From Nyssa sinensis (Eukaryota; Streptophyta; Magnoliopsida; Cornales; Nyssaceae), in assembly GCA_008638375.1 (NCBI GenBank), contig CM018041.1, forward strand, positions 1,364,001 through 1,428,000: a stretch of DNA of 64,000 bases, read 5' to 3'. The position numbers and the translations under genes are program-made. Below, piece by piece: positions 37,702-49,698 of this stretch. Under the pieces are notes generated by a model. The model ran no database searches. It saw nothing but the letters and a program-made list of their open reading frames with translations, and was not told the origin of the DNA. Every line of letters starts with the position of its first letter. The first letter of the stretch is position 1.

Positions 37702-37992
37702 GTTTGGAAGAGAGAGAAAAGAGAGAGAGAGTTGAGGAAGAATGGGTTTGCGTTGGCGCGCGCACAGTGTTGGATTGATCTGTGTGGATAGGAGTGCACC
37801 ATCGGATAACCCTCTAGTGGCAGAGAAGGTGAACTGGGATAGGGAGAGCCACACGCCTACTTCCACTTCAGGGTCACCGAGCCGAATCACTGATTAGTTA
37901 GTAATAACCCACCACAAACCAATGCACTCAATACAATTGTTTTTACATTTTGCATTTTTTTTCCTTTCAATGCCAAAAAAAAAAATATGGGT
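37702..37992 (-). promoter_or_regulatory. ENH1 5' flank between the ATG and the solo LTR
   Basis: A 291-bp segment includes the ENH1 leader (CT-rich just upstream of the ATG). No clear TATA was seen. The native promoter is short because the solo LTR begins at 37993. Confidence 0.4.
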
Positions 37993-38637
37993 TGATGGAG
38001 TACTTTTTGGCCCTCGTATGATCCAAGTTCAGCTCCATGTGAAATACTCAAAACAGAAGATCAGAGGACCACCGGGTTGACTCCGGCAGTAGTCGTTCCG
38101 ATGCTTAAGTCCATAAACTGAATTGAAAGACTGTAATGAAAACCAAATAATGAGCATGAAAATAAAGTGTACCTCTAGTGTTTAATTTATAAGCAGTGAC
38201 TTTCCCAAGTTGATTAAGATTTAGAGCCATGAATATAGGAATTGGATCGTTGGAGATATCAGTTACCTTGTTGTGTATGATAACAGAGTGTGGCAGTTTC
38301 CTTGTTGAAGACTGTTTCCTTATTTCCTGCTCAGTGCACATTGAGGCGGTGATGAAGTCTGATCATTGATGTATTGTACTGAAGGCTTGCGTTCATACTT
38401 GTTAGCTTTGCATCAGAGCAGACCTGCTCTGATGATATGTGCTCGGTCTTTGTAGGTCTTGCTCTTGAAAGACCGAGCATGAGCTATATGACCGAGCATG
38501 AAGCTGTATGACCGAGCATGAGCTGAATGATTGAGCATGAGATGAATGACCGAGCATGAGGCTAAATGATTGAGCATGAGCTGACTCGTAGTTACACGTG
38601 TCAAGTAGTGGTTGGTGTATCACATTGTGGTATATCA
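37993..38637 (-). mobile_element. Solo LTR of the same Gypsy family as the 49.7-kb element
   Basis: In plus orientation it starts TGATGGAGTACTTTTTGGCC and ends GTGGTATATCA, i.e. the reverse complement of the LTR ends TGATATACCAC and AAAGTGCAGCATCA. Perfect 5-bp target duplications TGGGT flank it (37988-37992 and 38638-38642). It has the family's ~20-bp internal repeats (GACCGAGCATGAGCT-type, six copies at 38474-38585) and a conserved TATA (minus strand TTATAAATT near 38183-38191). It is clearly older than the full-length copy because it differs at many sites. Confidence 0.95.
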
Positions 38638-38642
38638 TGGGT

Positions 38643-39996
38643 CATGAATATGAAAATGAATGTTTTAGTCATTAATTTGTCTAGAAAAATTAAGGTAATG
38701 CTACCGTAATAAAACAATATATTTTAATTATTTAATAACTTAAAAATTAAAAATAAAGTGATTAAAATAAATAAGAACTCATTTCAAAAACTATCAAATG
38801 ATTAAAGCATTTATGTTTCATAAAACTTCAATTCATAATAGTATTAAATTAATAAAATGTTTTTAATAAAAAAATATTATTTTTCTATAAATATTTTCAA
38901 TCCTATACACAATATAAGTGGGTTTCATGTGCATTTATGATTAGTGAATTTATCTTCTTGTGTTTAGGAATGAAAAAAATTTATCGAAAAAATCATTATG
39001 TCTAACATTACCTTTTTAATAAATAAAGACTTCAGTTTGCAATTTTATGGTTAGTCTTTTTTTTATATAAAAAATATTTGGTTCCAAATTAAATAGAATG
39101 ACGCTCCTCTTATTCGAGCGTGTTTTCACCATAATTTGTTATTTATGCAATGTATAAATTTTATTTTATTTTTAGTTAAAAATAAAATCTCAAATGTTAT
39201 TCATGTGGTTCTACACATGATATGTTATGTTTGAAAAACATACTCAAATAAAAAAAATCTTCTTAATTTAGAGTAGAGCAAGTATTGTCCATTTTTTATT
39301 TAAATTTTTGGCCTGGACATATTTTAAATTTGAATGTATTCTTGAATTCACTCTTTAATGAGCTCAACCACATTTGAGGTGGATCTTGATTGAATTGATT
39401 TAACCAATTTATTTTCTTTGGTATACATCATGTCAAGTCAGATTGGGTCAAGTGAACATAGTAAAATATGGAACTAATTTGGCTACAGTTTACCTTAGCC
39501 TTCTCATTGCTCCACCCTTGCTAAATACCAATATTTAAAAAACTTAATAACATATGCGTGTATATATAAATAACAATCTTGGGATTTTTTGTCTGTCTTT
39601 TGTTTAGTAGTAATTTTTCAAATGCTCAACAACCCTTTCTTCAAAAGAAGTTTTATCAAATGATACATTGTGTAGCTATGTATGTGTGTATATTATATAG
39701 ACATTCTTACAACCCGTTGGATTCCAAGTTTTTGTCAAATTACATTCTTGCGCTTTGATTTCTTCTTCAATCGATATCATTCTCTCCTTTTATCAATTGT
39801 TACTTAGATGATAACATACTCAATTCACAATCAGACTTTCAGAAAATATTATCAAAGAAAAAAAAAAGAGAAAAAAAAAGTGAAAGAACAATACATATAT
39901 AAGATAAACCAGCAACATTCATGCATGCAATCCAAGCTCATCAGAAAGAAGAAAAAAATAACTGAATCACAGGGGGGAGCTTTGTAACAGTAATGG
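38643..39996. other. AT-rich intergenic region
   Basis: No gene was recognised. This is a mixture of AT-rich sequence and short low-complexity tracts downstream of the first sulfotransferase. Confidence 0.5.
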
Positions 39997-41037
39997 CTAT
40001 GGCGAAATGTGAGACATCAAACCAGTACCACAAAACTTCTGCTCTGTGACTTGATTCAAACGCTCTACCATCTCCTCTGTGAGATGGTTCTTCCAATCTC
40101 CAACCTCGCCCTTTCTAAAGAAAACATGATTCTCAATAACAATGTTGGGTGTGTATTGATGCACTCCAGTCTTGTTCACCTCCAAATTGCTCAAATTTTC
40201 AAAACTGCATAGCTTTATTGTTTCCTCAACAATCCCATCTCTTTCTTCTTCCAAGGAAAATGGTTGGCCCAAGAACTCTGCCAATCTTTTAACCCCAGGA
40301 AGAGGGTCCTTCTTCATATCCTCAAAACTCAAGAATAAAACCTTCTCAGGTGATTCTAAGCTTGCACTCCAATACCCTAATGCATGATCCCAGAAGGGTC
40401 CGTTCTGGTATATTCCTTTACAAAACATGTCCACTCCCTCTTCTAGTGAAAGGGGTGGCAGTTCTTTGGGTCTCAACTTTTGGAAATAGTGCCAAATTGA
40501 AATAAACACATCTTTAGGGTTCCGGAAAAGGTAAACAATCTGGCAACCGGAAGATCTTACCGATGGCGGAAGTAAGGTACAAGGGATATGAGTTGAAAGG
40601 AGCCTAGGAGAAGGCAGGCTTAGGCTTGAAATATTGGGGTTTTGAAGAATCAATGCTTCTATGAAGGGAATGCAAGCTTGGGGGCTATTGGAAAGCAAAG
40701 GGTGTTTGGAGAAATGGAAAGTTTTTCTGTTCATGATTGTGAAAAGGAGGGCCTTAAGCCATGTGGTACCTGATTTAGGAAAAGTGGCTAAGAGAATATC
40801 AGTGGAAAGAGCCATGAAGTGATCTTGAACCAACATGACTCCTTTAATCATATTGGGAGTGAACCAAGAATTCTGGTACTTGAGGACATACTTGGTTATC
40901 CAACCATTCTCTTTGGGAAGAGTCGGGACCATATCCGTGCATTTTTTATATGTTTCCTTGTATTTATTCTTGTCTTCTTCTTCCTTCTTGTTGGCTTCAG
41001 TGATGAAACATTGCTGGGAATTCAGAGAGGATGCCAT
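39997..41037 (-). CDS. Cytosolic sulfotransferase (SOT family), copy 1
   Basis: A single exon of 346 residues. I place the start at the ATG at 41037 (MASSLNSQQCF), which aligns with MAISPLHSQQCF of the neighbouring copy; the longer frame upstream begins with TTG. The enzyme transfers sulfate from PAPS to hydroxyl groups of small molecules such as flavonoids, hormones or desulfo-glucosinolates. Motifs are the 5'-phosphosulfate loop PKSGTTW at 87-93, the catalytic-type His in STHIPCTLLP near 150, RNPKDVFISIWHY near 175 (3'-phosphate binding Arg/Ser), and RKGEVGDWKNHLT near 310 (PAPS-binding GxxGxxK-type loop). Length and lack of introns match plant SOTs. All key residues are present, so it looks active; the acceptor cannot be deduced. 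It is a tandem duplicate of the gene 3 kb downstream. Confidence 0.93.
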   Translation of the reverse strand: MASSLNSQQCFITEANKKEEEDKNKYKETYKKCTDMVPTLPKENGWITKYVLKYQNSWFTPNMIKGVMLVQDHFMALSTDILLATFPKSGTTWLKALLFTIMNRKTFHFSKHPLLSNSPQACIPFIEALILQNPNISSLSLPSPRLLSTHIPCTLLPPSVRSSGCQIVYLFRNPKDVFISIWHYFQKLRPKELPPLSLEEGVDMFCKGIYQNGPFWDHALGYWSASLESPEKVLFLSFEDMKKDPLPGVKRLAEFLGQPFSLEEERDGIVEETIKLCSFENLSNLEVNKTGVHQYTPNIVIENHVFFRKGEVGDWKNHLTEEMVERLNQVTEQKFCGTGLMSHISP

Positions 41038-41292
41038 GGGAAGAAGGCTCAAAGTTTTATGCAGACTTTGAGAATGGTTGTGTTTGTTAATGGAATAGAC
41101 GTTCTTACATATGTATAGTTTTTGAGAGGGACTAATTCATTGATTTTGACCCATTCAACTGCTATAGGCCTAGAATGCCTTTTCTAAGAAAACCATTCTG
41201 GGACTAATATTTGACGCATCGATCTTTAGAAAGACAATATATTGAAACCAAACAAAATGATTCTCCCTTTCTCAATCACTTAACCAGTCAAG

Positions 41293-41296
<4 letters not shown>

Positions 41297-41327
<31 letters not shown>
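41297..41327. repeat. (AT)n microsatellite upstream of sulfotransferase copy 1
   Basis: About 30 bp of AT repeats lie about 260 bp upstream of the start codon of copy 1. Similar AT tracts lie at 41586-41611 and, upstream of copy 2, at 45306-45328 and 45918-45944. Confidence 0.9.
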
Positions 41328-41331
<4 letters not shown>

Positions 41332-41944
41332 GAATATATGCTGTTGAAATGTGGTCCAGCTCATTAAACTCTTTAAAACTTAGGTGTTAAAGAGAGGAGA
41401 AACTAAAGCCTTATAGACTTGCACAGAGGGTCGACAAATGAGCGATGTGAGACATTTCAACATATGCTTTTGCAAGCATTTTAATAATGCATATTGAATG
41501 AGAAAAAATATTCTCAAATAATTATGCCAATGCACAAGCGACATGGGATAATTCCAGACAATAATTGTGCCAAAAAATGATTGTCATATATATATATATA
41601 TATATATATATTAGTTAGGAGAAGTCCCGTGATGAAGTAGATGATATCACTATCATCACTTGGCATGGAAATACTTAAACAAATGCACACACACAAAACA
41701 ATTAAAGCATCAAATTGCAGTTTGCAAATGGTCAAAAAACCTATCAGAATCTTTTTTCAGCAGCTATGTATCTGCTTGTTTTGTCCTAATAAATTTCAAT
41801 TAGTAGAGCCTCGGCTTAAAGAAAGGATTATAGTTGGAATAAGACAACCCACATAAGATTAATTTATGCATCCCAAGCCAATAGGGAGATGAGGTACCAT
41901 TGCTTCAACATCTGAAGGGGAATCAACACCACAATAAGCACACT

Positions 41945-42400
41945 AATGCACACATATTCGAGTTTGTCATGACACGGCAAACGAAAACTCAATCAGAGTT
42001 GGGATGGTTTACATATTAGTTGTATATTTGACATTGTCTTTAGAACATGCATGTACTCTTTAGTTTGTCGAACAATGCTACACGACTTGATTATAGCATG
42101 TGAAATACCCCAATGGAATGGCACATGATCATGCATGACATGTGATGTAGAATAAGTGGTTGATAAGTTTTTAGAACAATGAGAACGTCATAAGTCTCAT
42201 TTCAAGTCAAAGCATACATATTCAAGTTTGTCGTGACACGGCAAACGACAACTCAATCGAAGTTGTGATGGCTTACATATAAGTTGAATATTTGACATTG
42301 TCTTTAAAACATGCATGATACTCTTTAATTTGTTGAGCAATGCTATGCAGCGTAATTATGACAAGTAAAATACATGTACACTGATGACATAACACATGAT
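41945..42400 (+). repeat. Direct duplication of ~170 bp (two copies about 270 bp apart)
   Basis: Copies start near 41955 and 42218. Shared blocks are CATATTC(G/A)AGTTTGTC(A/G)TGACACGGCAAACGA, ATATTTGACATTGTCTTTA and ACATGCATG..ACTCTTTA, with CAATGCTA following. They are non-coding and lie between the two sulfotransferase genes. Confidence 0.85.
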
Positions 42401-42539
42401 TATGACACGTGAAATATATTAATGATTGAGATTGCACAGTTACAATAGTGTATTCGTAGGCATTGCTCCTGTTTGTTGTCCCCCATTTACTAAATCTTGG
42501 CAGTGTCACGACGAATGATAATCACACACATGTAAGAGG

Positions 42540-43468
42540 TCTAGTACTGTTCTAATTAGGGCTGCAAGTGGCACAAGGTGAGTCAGCTTAGCATAAATAT
42601 TCAAGCTATTCACCTTAGTAGAATTTTGTAGTGTTTAAGGTCAATTCTAGCTCAGCGCGCAAGCCTGCATGCTGGAGCTCTGAGCTAGCTTGGCTCAACC
42701 AATGTTGGACTCAAGAAACAAACCAAGACTGAGCTCAAGCTTGGTTCATTTAAGTGTCTGAAATTTTAACTGTTAAAAATAAAAATTAAGTAAGAGAACA
42801 TTGTCTTAATAAAAATGTTATTACTCAATATTGTTGGTCTGGCTTGTGTGAGGTGCTGAGAGAGGAAGAGTGAAGAGAAATATAATTACTCAGTATTATT
42901 TGAACTCGCTTTCTCGGGCATTTGATACTTTAAATATTTTATTATTGTATCAAATAAAATGACTCCTTGTTAAGTACATTTATCCTTGTTTTTTTCTTTT
43001 TTATAACTTTGGACCGACCCTCCCTAGTTAGAATAGGCTCCAATAGGGTCAAACCAAACATGGAGTACTAGGTTGCACCCCGGCACCAAGCCTTGTTCAT
43101 GAACTGAACTTGTCTTGTTTTTCTAACACGCCTCAAAGAATCAATCAATCGAGTTAAGTCCAAGTCGTTTATGAATTAAATGATTATCTTGGTTAATTTG
43201 TTTGTTTATTACTCTACTCGCTTATGAGTCACGATGGGCTTCGTTTAAAACATTCCAAGAAAAAACTATCCTTTATAAATGCTAAGGGCGTAAACTTCTT
43301 TAATGAAGCCACTATGCATAGATTAAGCATATTCTTTTTTGACAAACGATGAAGGAGGAGAGAATCGAATTCATACCAATTAGATAGAGAGTGACAGATA
43401 CTTGCATCACTTAGATAAAATCTCGGTCTTAGAAATTAACCATATATTGGAGATCTATACATTGGATT

Positions 43469-43499
<31 letters not shown>

Positions 43500-44092
43500 C
43501 ATCATCAGTCAGCACTATCATCTTTTGCCTTCTCAACCTTTTTGTCCTCCCTCTTCACAAAAACTGCCTCTGTTTGTGCTAACATTAGTATTTCCCAAAA
43601 TTTTGGGTGTCAAAATAAAATCACATGTTTCTTAATTTTTATTTCATGAACTCAATATGAAATATATTTGAGTCTGAATGTGAACTGAGTTTTTTTGCAG
43701 TGCTTGATATGATTTTTTTTGTATGTATGACTTTGATGGTGGATAATCAGATTTCTTAGGCTTACTAATTAGTCCAACTCCTCCTTTGATTTTACAAGTC
43801 TTTAGTCATCGCCAGTCGAGTACTCTGGTTGCATCTTCTGTGTTTCAGGTGGGTATGCCTTTATGGTCACTGTAATTGTTTTTTTCATTTAATATATATA
43901 TATGCACATGTTTTGAAAACTTGCAATAAATATAAAAATCCATTTGATTTGACAGACATGATTCAAGTTTCAAAAAGAAAACAAAACACCAACAATATTT
44001 GTTCAAACCAAGAAGGCCCCCATAAGGAAAAGCAAGAATAAATAAAACACAAATCTAAATCACATAACATAGCAAACAGCTAGCCATGAAGA
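42540..44092. other. Intergenic region with degenerate repeat and (TC)n tract
   Basis: 42560-42770 reads like the common plant repeat with GGGCTGCAAGTGGC and many GAGCTC/AAGCTTGG words, probably a decayed DNA transposon. A (TC)n run is at 43470-43494. No gene was seen. Confidence 0.4.
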
Positions 44093-45139
44093 TTAAGATG
44101 AAATGCGAGACATCAAACCAGTACCACTAAATTTCATCTCTGAGATTTGTGCCAAACGCTCTACCATCTCATCTGTCAGATGATTCTTCCAATCTCCAAC
44201 CTCACCCTTTCTGAAGAAAACATTGTTCTCAATAGCAATTTTTGGGGTGAATTGTTGCACTCCAGTTTTGTTCACCTCCAAATTGCTCAAATTGTCAAAA
44301 CTACACAGCTTTATTATTTCTTGAACAACACCATCTCTCTCTTCTTCTAAGGAAAAGGGTTGGCCCAAGAACTCTGCCAAACTTTTAACACAAGTTAAGA
44401 TATCCTTCTTCATATCTTCATATGTTAAGATCAATACCTTGTTTGGTGATTCTAAACTTGCATTCCAATACCCCAACACATGATCCCAATAGGGTCCAAA
44501 GTGATAGACCCCTTTACAATACATGTCCACTCCTTCTTCTAGTGAAAGAGGTGGCAACTCTTTGAGTCTCAACTTTTTCATATGGTACCAGCTTGAAACA
44601 AACACATCCTTTGGGTTCCTCAAAACATAAACAATCCGGCAGCCGGATGATTTTAAGGACACTGGTAATAAATGGTGAGGGATGTGAGTCGCGAAGAGGC
44701 GCGGAGAGGGAAGGTCTAGGCTTGAATTCTGGTTGTTTTGAAGCATCAGTGCCTCTAAGGAGGGAATGCAAGCATGGGGACCACTGGTGAGCAAAGGGTG
44801 TGTTTGGAAATCAAAGCGTTTTCGGTTTATTGTTGTGAAAATGAGGGCTTTGAGCCATGTGGTTCCAGATTTGGGCAAGGAGGCAAGGAGAATGTCAGTG
44901 GGTTGAGCAATGAAGTGTTCTTGAACCAGCATGACTCCTTGAAGAACAGATGGGCTCAACCAAGTATCCTGGTACTTGACAACATACTTAGTTATCCAGC
45001 CATTCTCTTTGGGAAGAGAAGGAAGGATCTCTGTGTACTTTTGACATGTTTCCTTGTATTCATTGTTGTCTTCTTCATGATCCTTCTTGTTGGCATCAGT
45101 TTTGAAACATTGCTGGGAATGGAGGGGAGATATTGCCAT
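44093..45139 (-). CDS. Cytosolic sulfotransferase (SOT family), copy 2
   Basis: A single exon of 348 residues starting at the ATG at 45139. It is alignable with copy 1 over its full length. Motifs are PKSGTTWLKAL near residue 92, ATHIPHHLLP near 155 with the catalytic-type His, RNPKDVFVSSWYH near 180, and RKGEVGDWKNHLT near 312. Substitutions against copy 1 cluster in the region between the PAPS loop and the His motif and around FVSSWYHMKKLRLK, which in SOTs borders the acceptor pocket, so the two copies may prefer different acceptors (inference). A TATA-like TATATAA (minus strand) lies at 45211-45217, 72-78 bp upstream of the ATG. Confidence 0.93.
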   Translation of the reverse strand: MAISPLHSQQCFKTDANKKDHEEDNNEYKETCQKYTEILPSLPKENGWITKYVVKYQDTWLSPSVLQGVMLVQEHFIAQPTDILLASLPKSGTTWLKALIFTTINRKRFDFQTHPLLTSGPHACIPSLEALMLQNNQNSSLDLPSPRLFATHIPHHLLPVSLKSSGCRIVYVLRNPKDVFVSSWYHMKKLRLKELPPLSLEEGVDMYCKGVYHFGPYWDHVLGYWNASLESPNKVLILTYEDMKKDILTCVKSLAEFLGQPFSLEEERDGVVQEIIKLCSFDNLSNLEVNKTGVQQFTPKIAIENNVFFRKGEVGDWKNHLTDEMVERLAQISEMKFSGTGLMSRISS

Positions 45140-46989
45140 TGGGAGAAGGCTCTGAGTTGTGGCAGAACTTTGAGAATGGCTGTGTTTTTTTAATGTAACA
45201 TTGGACTTTCTTATATACTAATCCTAATTACAAACAAAAGAAAATCGTTGATTTGGTGTGAAGCATCTTTTTCTTTATGCCTTTATTGATCATCTCCCTT
45301 TTGCATATATATATATATATATATATATAGATATAAGATAACAAATGAAATTGAAGAGTTTTATTATCATTGGTGATGGAAAAGATTCCATCAGATTTTG
45401 ACCATTCCTAGTTATTAGTTTTTGGGTGTGGAAGCCAACAATCCCTGCTTAAACACTGAAGCTACAAGTCACTGTCATGTTAGCTAGGAAAAGTCCCGTG
45501 CCCAGGCAGATGATGACTTAGAGTATTTTTAATAATTACTCAAATTTGAATAAAATTTTATTTAAATTTAATGCTTTTCAATGACCGATCACTTCAAGAA
45601 CTTCAATAACACTTTAAAAATAGCTTTCGAAAATATTTTGAATATTACCTCTGGATAGTAATTTGAGTTTAAGTAAAAATATACTTAATATAGGTTTGAG
45701 TCAAGATCAAAGATTGGGAACGTTTTTTCAAAAAAAATCAACAAAAATTAAGTTTGAACTTAACAATAACCATTTGACATGAACAGGGATTAATTTAGTT
45801 GGAGTGTGATAGCTTGGAGTAAACATGCTCCAGGTTAATAGTGACCAAAACATCATTTTCAGCACTGGGCATCTTTTTCTGGACGGCCTTGCATATATGG
45901 AATATGCTTGTTTTGTCTTGCATATATATATATATATATATATATTCATTATATCCAATCTAATCAATAAGAAGTTATTTTATTAATCCTATATTCAAAC
46001 CATGTACTTTTTAAAGTGCCACAATATTACACATAAGAATGAAAATGGCTCTTCTAAACAATAAAGTCCTTTTAGCCAAAAAAATAAAAATGCGAGTGAG
46101 TGTCACAATTGACTCTTTATGAATTATTTTTCGATAAACTTAATAATTTTTAATAATTAATAATTTTTTTAAAAATAAATTTTGTTTCATGTTAAATAAT
46201 TAATTAATATGTTTTTTTTTAAACAAACTCTTTATATTATTAATTATTTTGAATGAAAACATCTATATTATAGTAGATAATATATATAAATTTAAGTGAT
46301 ATTAATTTTTTAATAATAAAAAATAGATTAAGAATTTTCTTATAATTTAAATTAAATATAATACATATTTTCATAAAGAAAAATTATCACCCTCAAAAAT
46401 GTGAATGCATGCTTATTTTTAGGTTGAAAATTATAAATTTGTGAGATTTTTTTTCATAAAAATTATTAAAAAAACTTAACAATTAATTATTTTATTAATT
46501 ATAAATTGTTATCCTTATGTACTTAATTTTTTGAAACTAAATTTATATTTAGTCTTTAAATCTAAATAATAGTCTTTAAACAAGCCAGGGTCAGGGACTA
46601 TTACTAAGGAGGTTCATGGTAAATATTTTTTTAGGGACAGTTCTTGACTTTGAATTAAGTAGGAAAAATCTCTTCTTACGGAGATACATGTTATAATTTT
46701 AATTTATTTTTTATATACTTATATGAATATTATGTGATTATTTATTTTAATTAAATAAAATACATATATTATATGTAATCAATTATAATTAAGACACAAA
46801 TTCTAATTTGAAGTTAAATATTATTTACATGGCAGCTGACTTATAGCTTTCTGTGGGAAACCGGTTTAGCGTATTTATGAGCCTAAGAACTTGGGCCCAC
46901 AACAATCTAGTCCAAATTGTCATGGGCCTAAATCTTACTAGAAAGGGCCCTGTATTGGCAGGTATACTGGAACTGGTCATCAGATAGAT

Positions 46990-47020
<31 letters not shown>
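45140..47020. other. AT-rich intergenic region upstream of sulfotransferase copy 2
   Basis: It contains the copy 2 promoter and then about 1.7 kb of very AT-rich sequence with (AT)n tracts at 45306, 45918 and 46986-47021. No gene was recognised. Confidence 0.5.
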
Positions 47021-47021
<1 letters not shown>

Positions 47022-47024
<3 letters not shown>

Positions 47025-47505
47025 TAAATTATACTAATCTCTCGTGAGATTTACGATATTTATAGTGACCTTTTCTAAATTTTTTATACTGATTTTTCAT
47101 ACTTTATAAAATAATGTACAAATACACATCCCTTCAGTCAATTTTTTTTTTTAAAATGACAAAAATGTTATTTTATTTATTTTTTAAATTTTGATCAATT
47201 TATTCTAACTTTTTTTAAAGATTTTTTAATTTTTTATTTAAAAACAAATTTAATGTAAATAACTTATTTTTATTTTATAAAAAATAATTTTAATTTTTTT
47301 ATCAATATTTGTTTAAACAAAAAATTGGTCAAGATTTAAAAAGTTGAAAAAATGTGTAGTTTTGTCATTTTAAAAAACAAAATTGATTGGAAAAAGGTAT
47401 TTGTATATTATTTTATAAAATATGAGAAATTAATATAATTTTAAAATTTTTTTAAAATATTAATATAATTGTCATAAATTTTATAAATATTAATGTAATT
47501 TATTT
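47022..47505. mobile_element. Foldback (long inverted-repeat) element
   Basis: The left arm starts AATAAATTATACTAATCTC, and the right arm ends TAATGTAATTTATT in inverted form. Pairing continues inward: TTTATAAAATAATGTACAAA with TTTGTATATTATTTTATAAA, and AAAATGACAAAAAT with GTTTTGTCATTTT, so each arm is about 180-190 bp around a short centre. The end sequence resembles that of the Mutator-like element at 28215 (AAATTACACTAA..CTC). An RNA copy would form a long imperfect hairpin. Confidence 0.75.
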
Positions 47506-47806
47506 TTTATATATATACATATATATATATATATAAGAGTGATTGACGGCATCATTTCGTTGAAGTAATTAATGAGGCCTTTGATTTAACAATGGGAAAA
47601 GCATAATGGTTGCAGTCAAAAAGTAGACAGCAACAGCACTTTGGAAGTCCATAATTATGGGGTTAGGGATAGGGCTATTAATCCCACTTGTGAGCTAATG
47701 CTGCGTTTGGTTGGCATTTGATGGAGTTGGACAATCAGTGGGGAAATGTAATGTGTTAGCATGTCTCCTTTGAAGACTTAGAAGTGGCCTATATGTCACA
47801 TCGATA

Positions 47807-47859
<53 letters not shown>

Positions 47860-48903
47860 ATTAAGAAGTCAAAACTAACTGGGCAATGGATCTTAGAAAA
47901 CTATCAAATATCTCTTCATGTGTAGTGACAGTGTGGATAAGGATCATGATTTGTTTATTATAAAAGCGTTTGACAATCAGCAGTTACATGCATTTACATT
48001 GACTTTAATTATACAGCCCGAGGCAAGTGTCCTGATTTTGGGAGTGAAAATCTACGAATAAGAGTTTCCTTCTACAAGATAACAAACCAAGAAAACATTA
48101 TCAAGAATAATGAGATTTGGGCGGTGGCTGCCAAAGACTATCTGATGATCAGATTAGAAGATTATTACTTGAAGAAATAATGAAAGGTACACGAAGACTA
48201 GTACGGAATTACTTGAGATGACGTAAAATTGCTTAAAATTGTATACTTGGTGTATGCGAGTTCAAGATTTAAACATGTAATTTCATTTGAGGAGAACGTG
48301 TTTTTGATTGGAGGTAACTTTCGGATTATGAAAAGATGTAGGATCATGGATGACATCTATAATGAGGGTCATGCCTCAGATTATCTTGAGATTATGAATT
48401 ATTCCTGTTCTGAGATATTTTAATAAGATTGACTTAGTTAGTTGGATCATAATTTTCTATTTAGACTACATAATATAAAAGTAATTTGGACATTACTCAT
48501 TTTTATACACGTGGCATGATATTATTTGGCGAGTGAAATTATGTCCTTACACTCTTATTCCATTTACATATCGATGTTCTAGTTGATGATTGAGTTCCAA
48601 TAAAGGGACTTACATTATCCTCCTTCAAATCATTCTCAGAAAATTATTACAGCTTGCTGGAGGATTTCAATGGGAAGAAGAGTTCAACATATATAAACAA
48701 AATCACCAGCGTCCAAATAAACACCTGAACAGATCCAAAGCATGTGGGCTTGTCTAATGCATAGAACTAACCAAAGAGCTCAACACATATAAACAAAATC
48801 ACCAACGTCCAAATAAACACCTAGGCAGCACAGTCATGCTTGGTTTGCAGTAAACAAGCCATAAAGTTGCAGTCAGTCATTACTTACATACATACATATA
48901 TAT

Positions 48904-48934
<31 letters not shown>

Positions 48935-49146
48935 ATGCGTGTGTGTGTGGTTTGTCTAGTCATACACTATGCAAACACATGCGTTTCAGACTTTCAAGAT
49001 ATCAACAAAGCATGATCAACTTAAACAACGAAGTTTTTTTAAGATACTATAGGCACAAGATTCATGCATCCTCAACCCATCAAGCAATTAGGACAATATA
49101 TAAAATAAAAAGTTCGCATATATATATATATATATATATATGTCAA
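47506..49146. other. Intergenic region with microsatellites and short direct repeat
   Basis: It holds an (AT)n-(GT)n tract at about 47806-47856, TA tracts at 48896-48934 and 49119-49141, and a ~50-bp direct repeat (ATATAAACAAAATCACCA(G/A)CGTCC) at about 48690 and 48787. The frame at 48229-48423 does not resemble a known protein. Confidence 0.5.
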
Positions 49147-49266
49147 ACTATTGCAAAACATAAAACAAGTACCATCAAACTTATACTCTGTGATCTGATT
49201 TAATACCAATCTACAACTTCCATGACCCTTTGTAAAGAAGTAGTGCACGGTTTCAACATCAAATTT
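49147..49266 (-). pseudogene. Sulfotransferase C-terminal remnant
   Basis: The minus-strand frame reads VHYFFTKGHGSCRLVLNQIT, then EYKFDGTCFMF. This aligns with the SOT ending VFFRKGEVGDW…LNQVTEQKFCGTGLMS, with the GDWKNHLTEEMVE stretch deleted. The PAPS-binding motif is destroyed and no upstream SOT sequence was found. It marks a third, lost member of the tandem array. Confidence 0.7.
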
Positions 49267-49698
49267 TCTTACAACTTTTATGCATTTTATTTCATGTTCA
49301 TGCAATTTATTTGGAGTCACGGATTTAACTTAGAGGAATAAATTTGTGTACATATGATCTTTTTCAAATCTTACAATAATTAAAGTTATTTTTTTATTTG
49401 AAATATCAGACAATAGTGTAAAAAGTTATTTTCTTTTGCATGTAAGAAAATTTCTATTTTTCTAAATTTTTATTTAAAAAAAAATTAAATGATATGATTG
49501 TTATACAAGTACAACGAGTTATGTTTGGAGTGGGCACTCTTCTTCCATCCTTATTAATTATGTTTCCATCCCTCGGTCCGTGCTCTATATCTCCAAATCT
49601 TGTCCCGCTCTCATCTAAAATTATTTTTAAAAAAAATTAAAACTAATCAATTAATATTATTTTAAACAAATTTATATATACATAACATATAACATATC

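Noticed and set aside
37546..37890. Longer minus-strand frame extending the ENH1 N-terminus upstream
   Set aside because: It is in a different frame from MSSAVVAGAS and does not resemble a transit peptide or conserved start.
41038..41052. Five-residue N-terminal extension of sulfotransferase copy 1
   Set aside because: It depends on a TTG start; the ATG at 41037 aligns with the start of copy 2.
48229..48423. Small ORF of 64 codons
   Set aside because: It starts with TTG, has no recognisable domain, and lies in AT-rich repeat-laden spacer.
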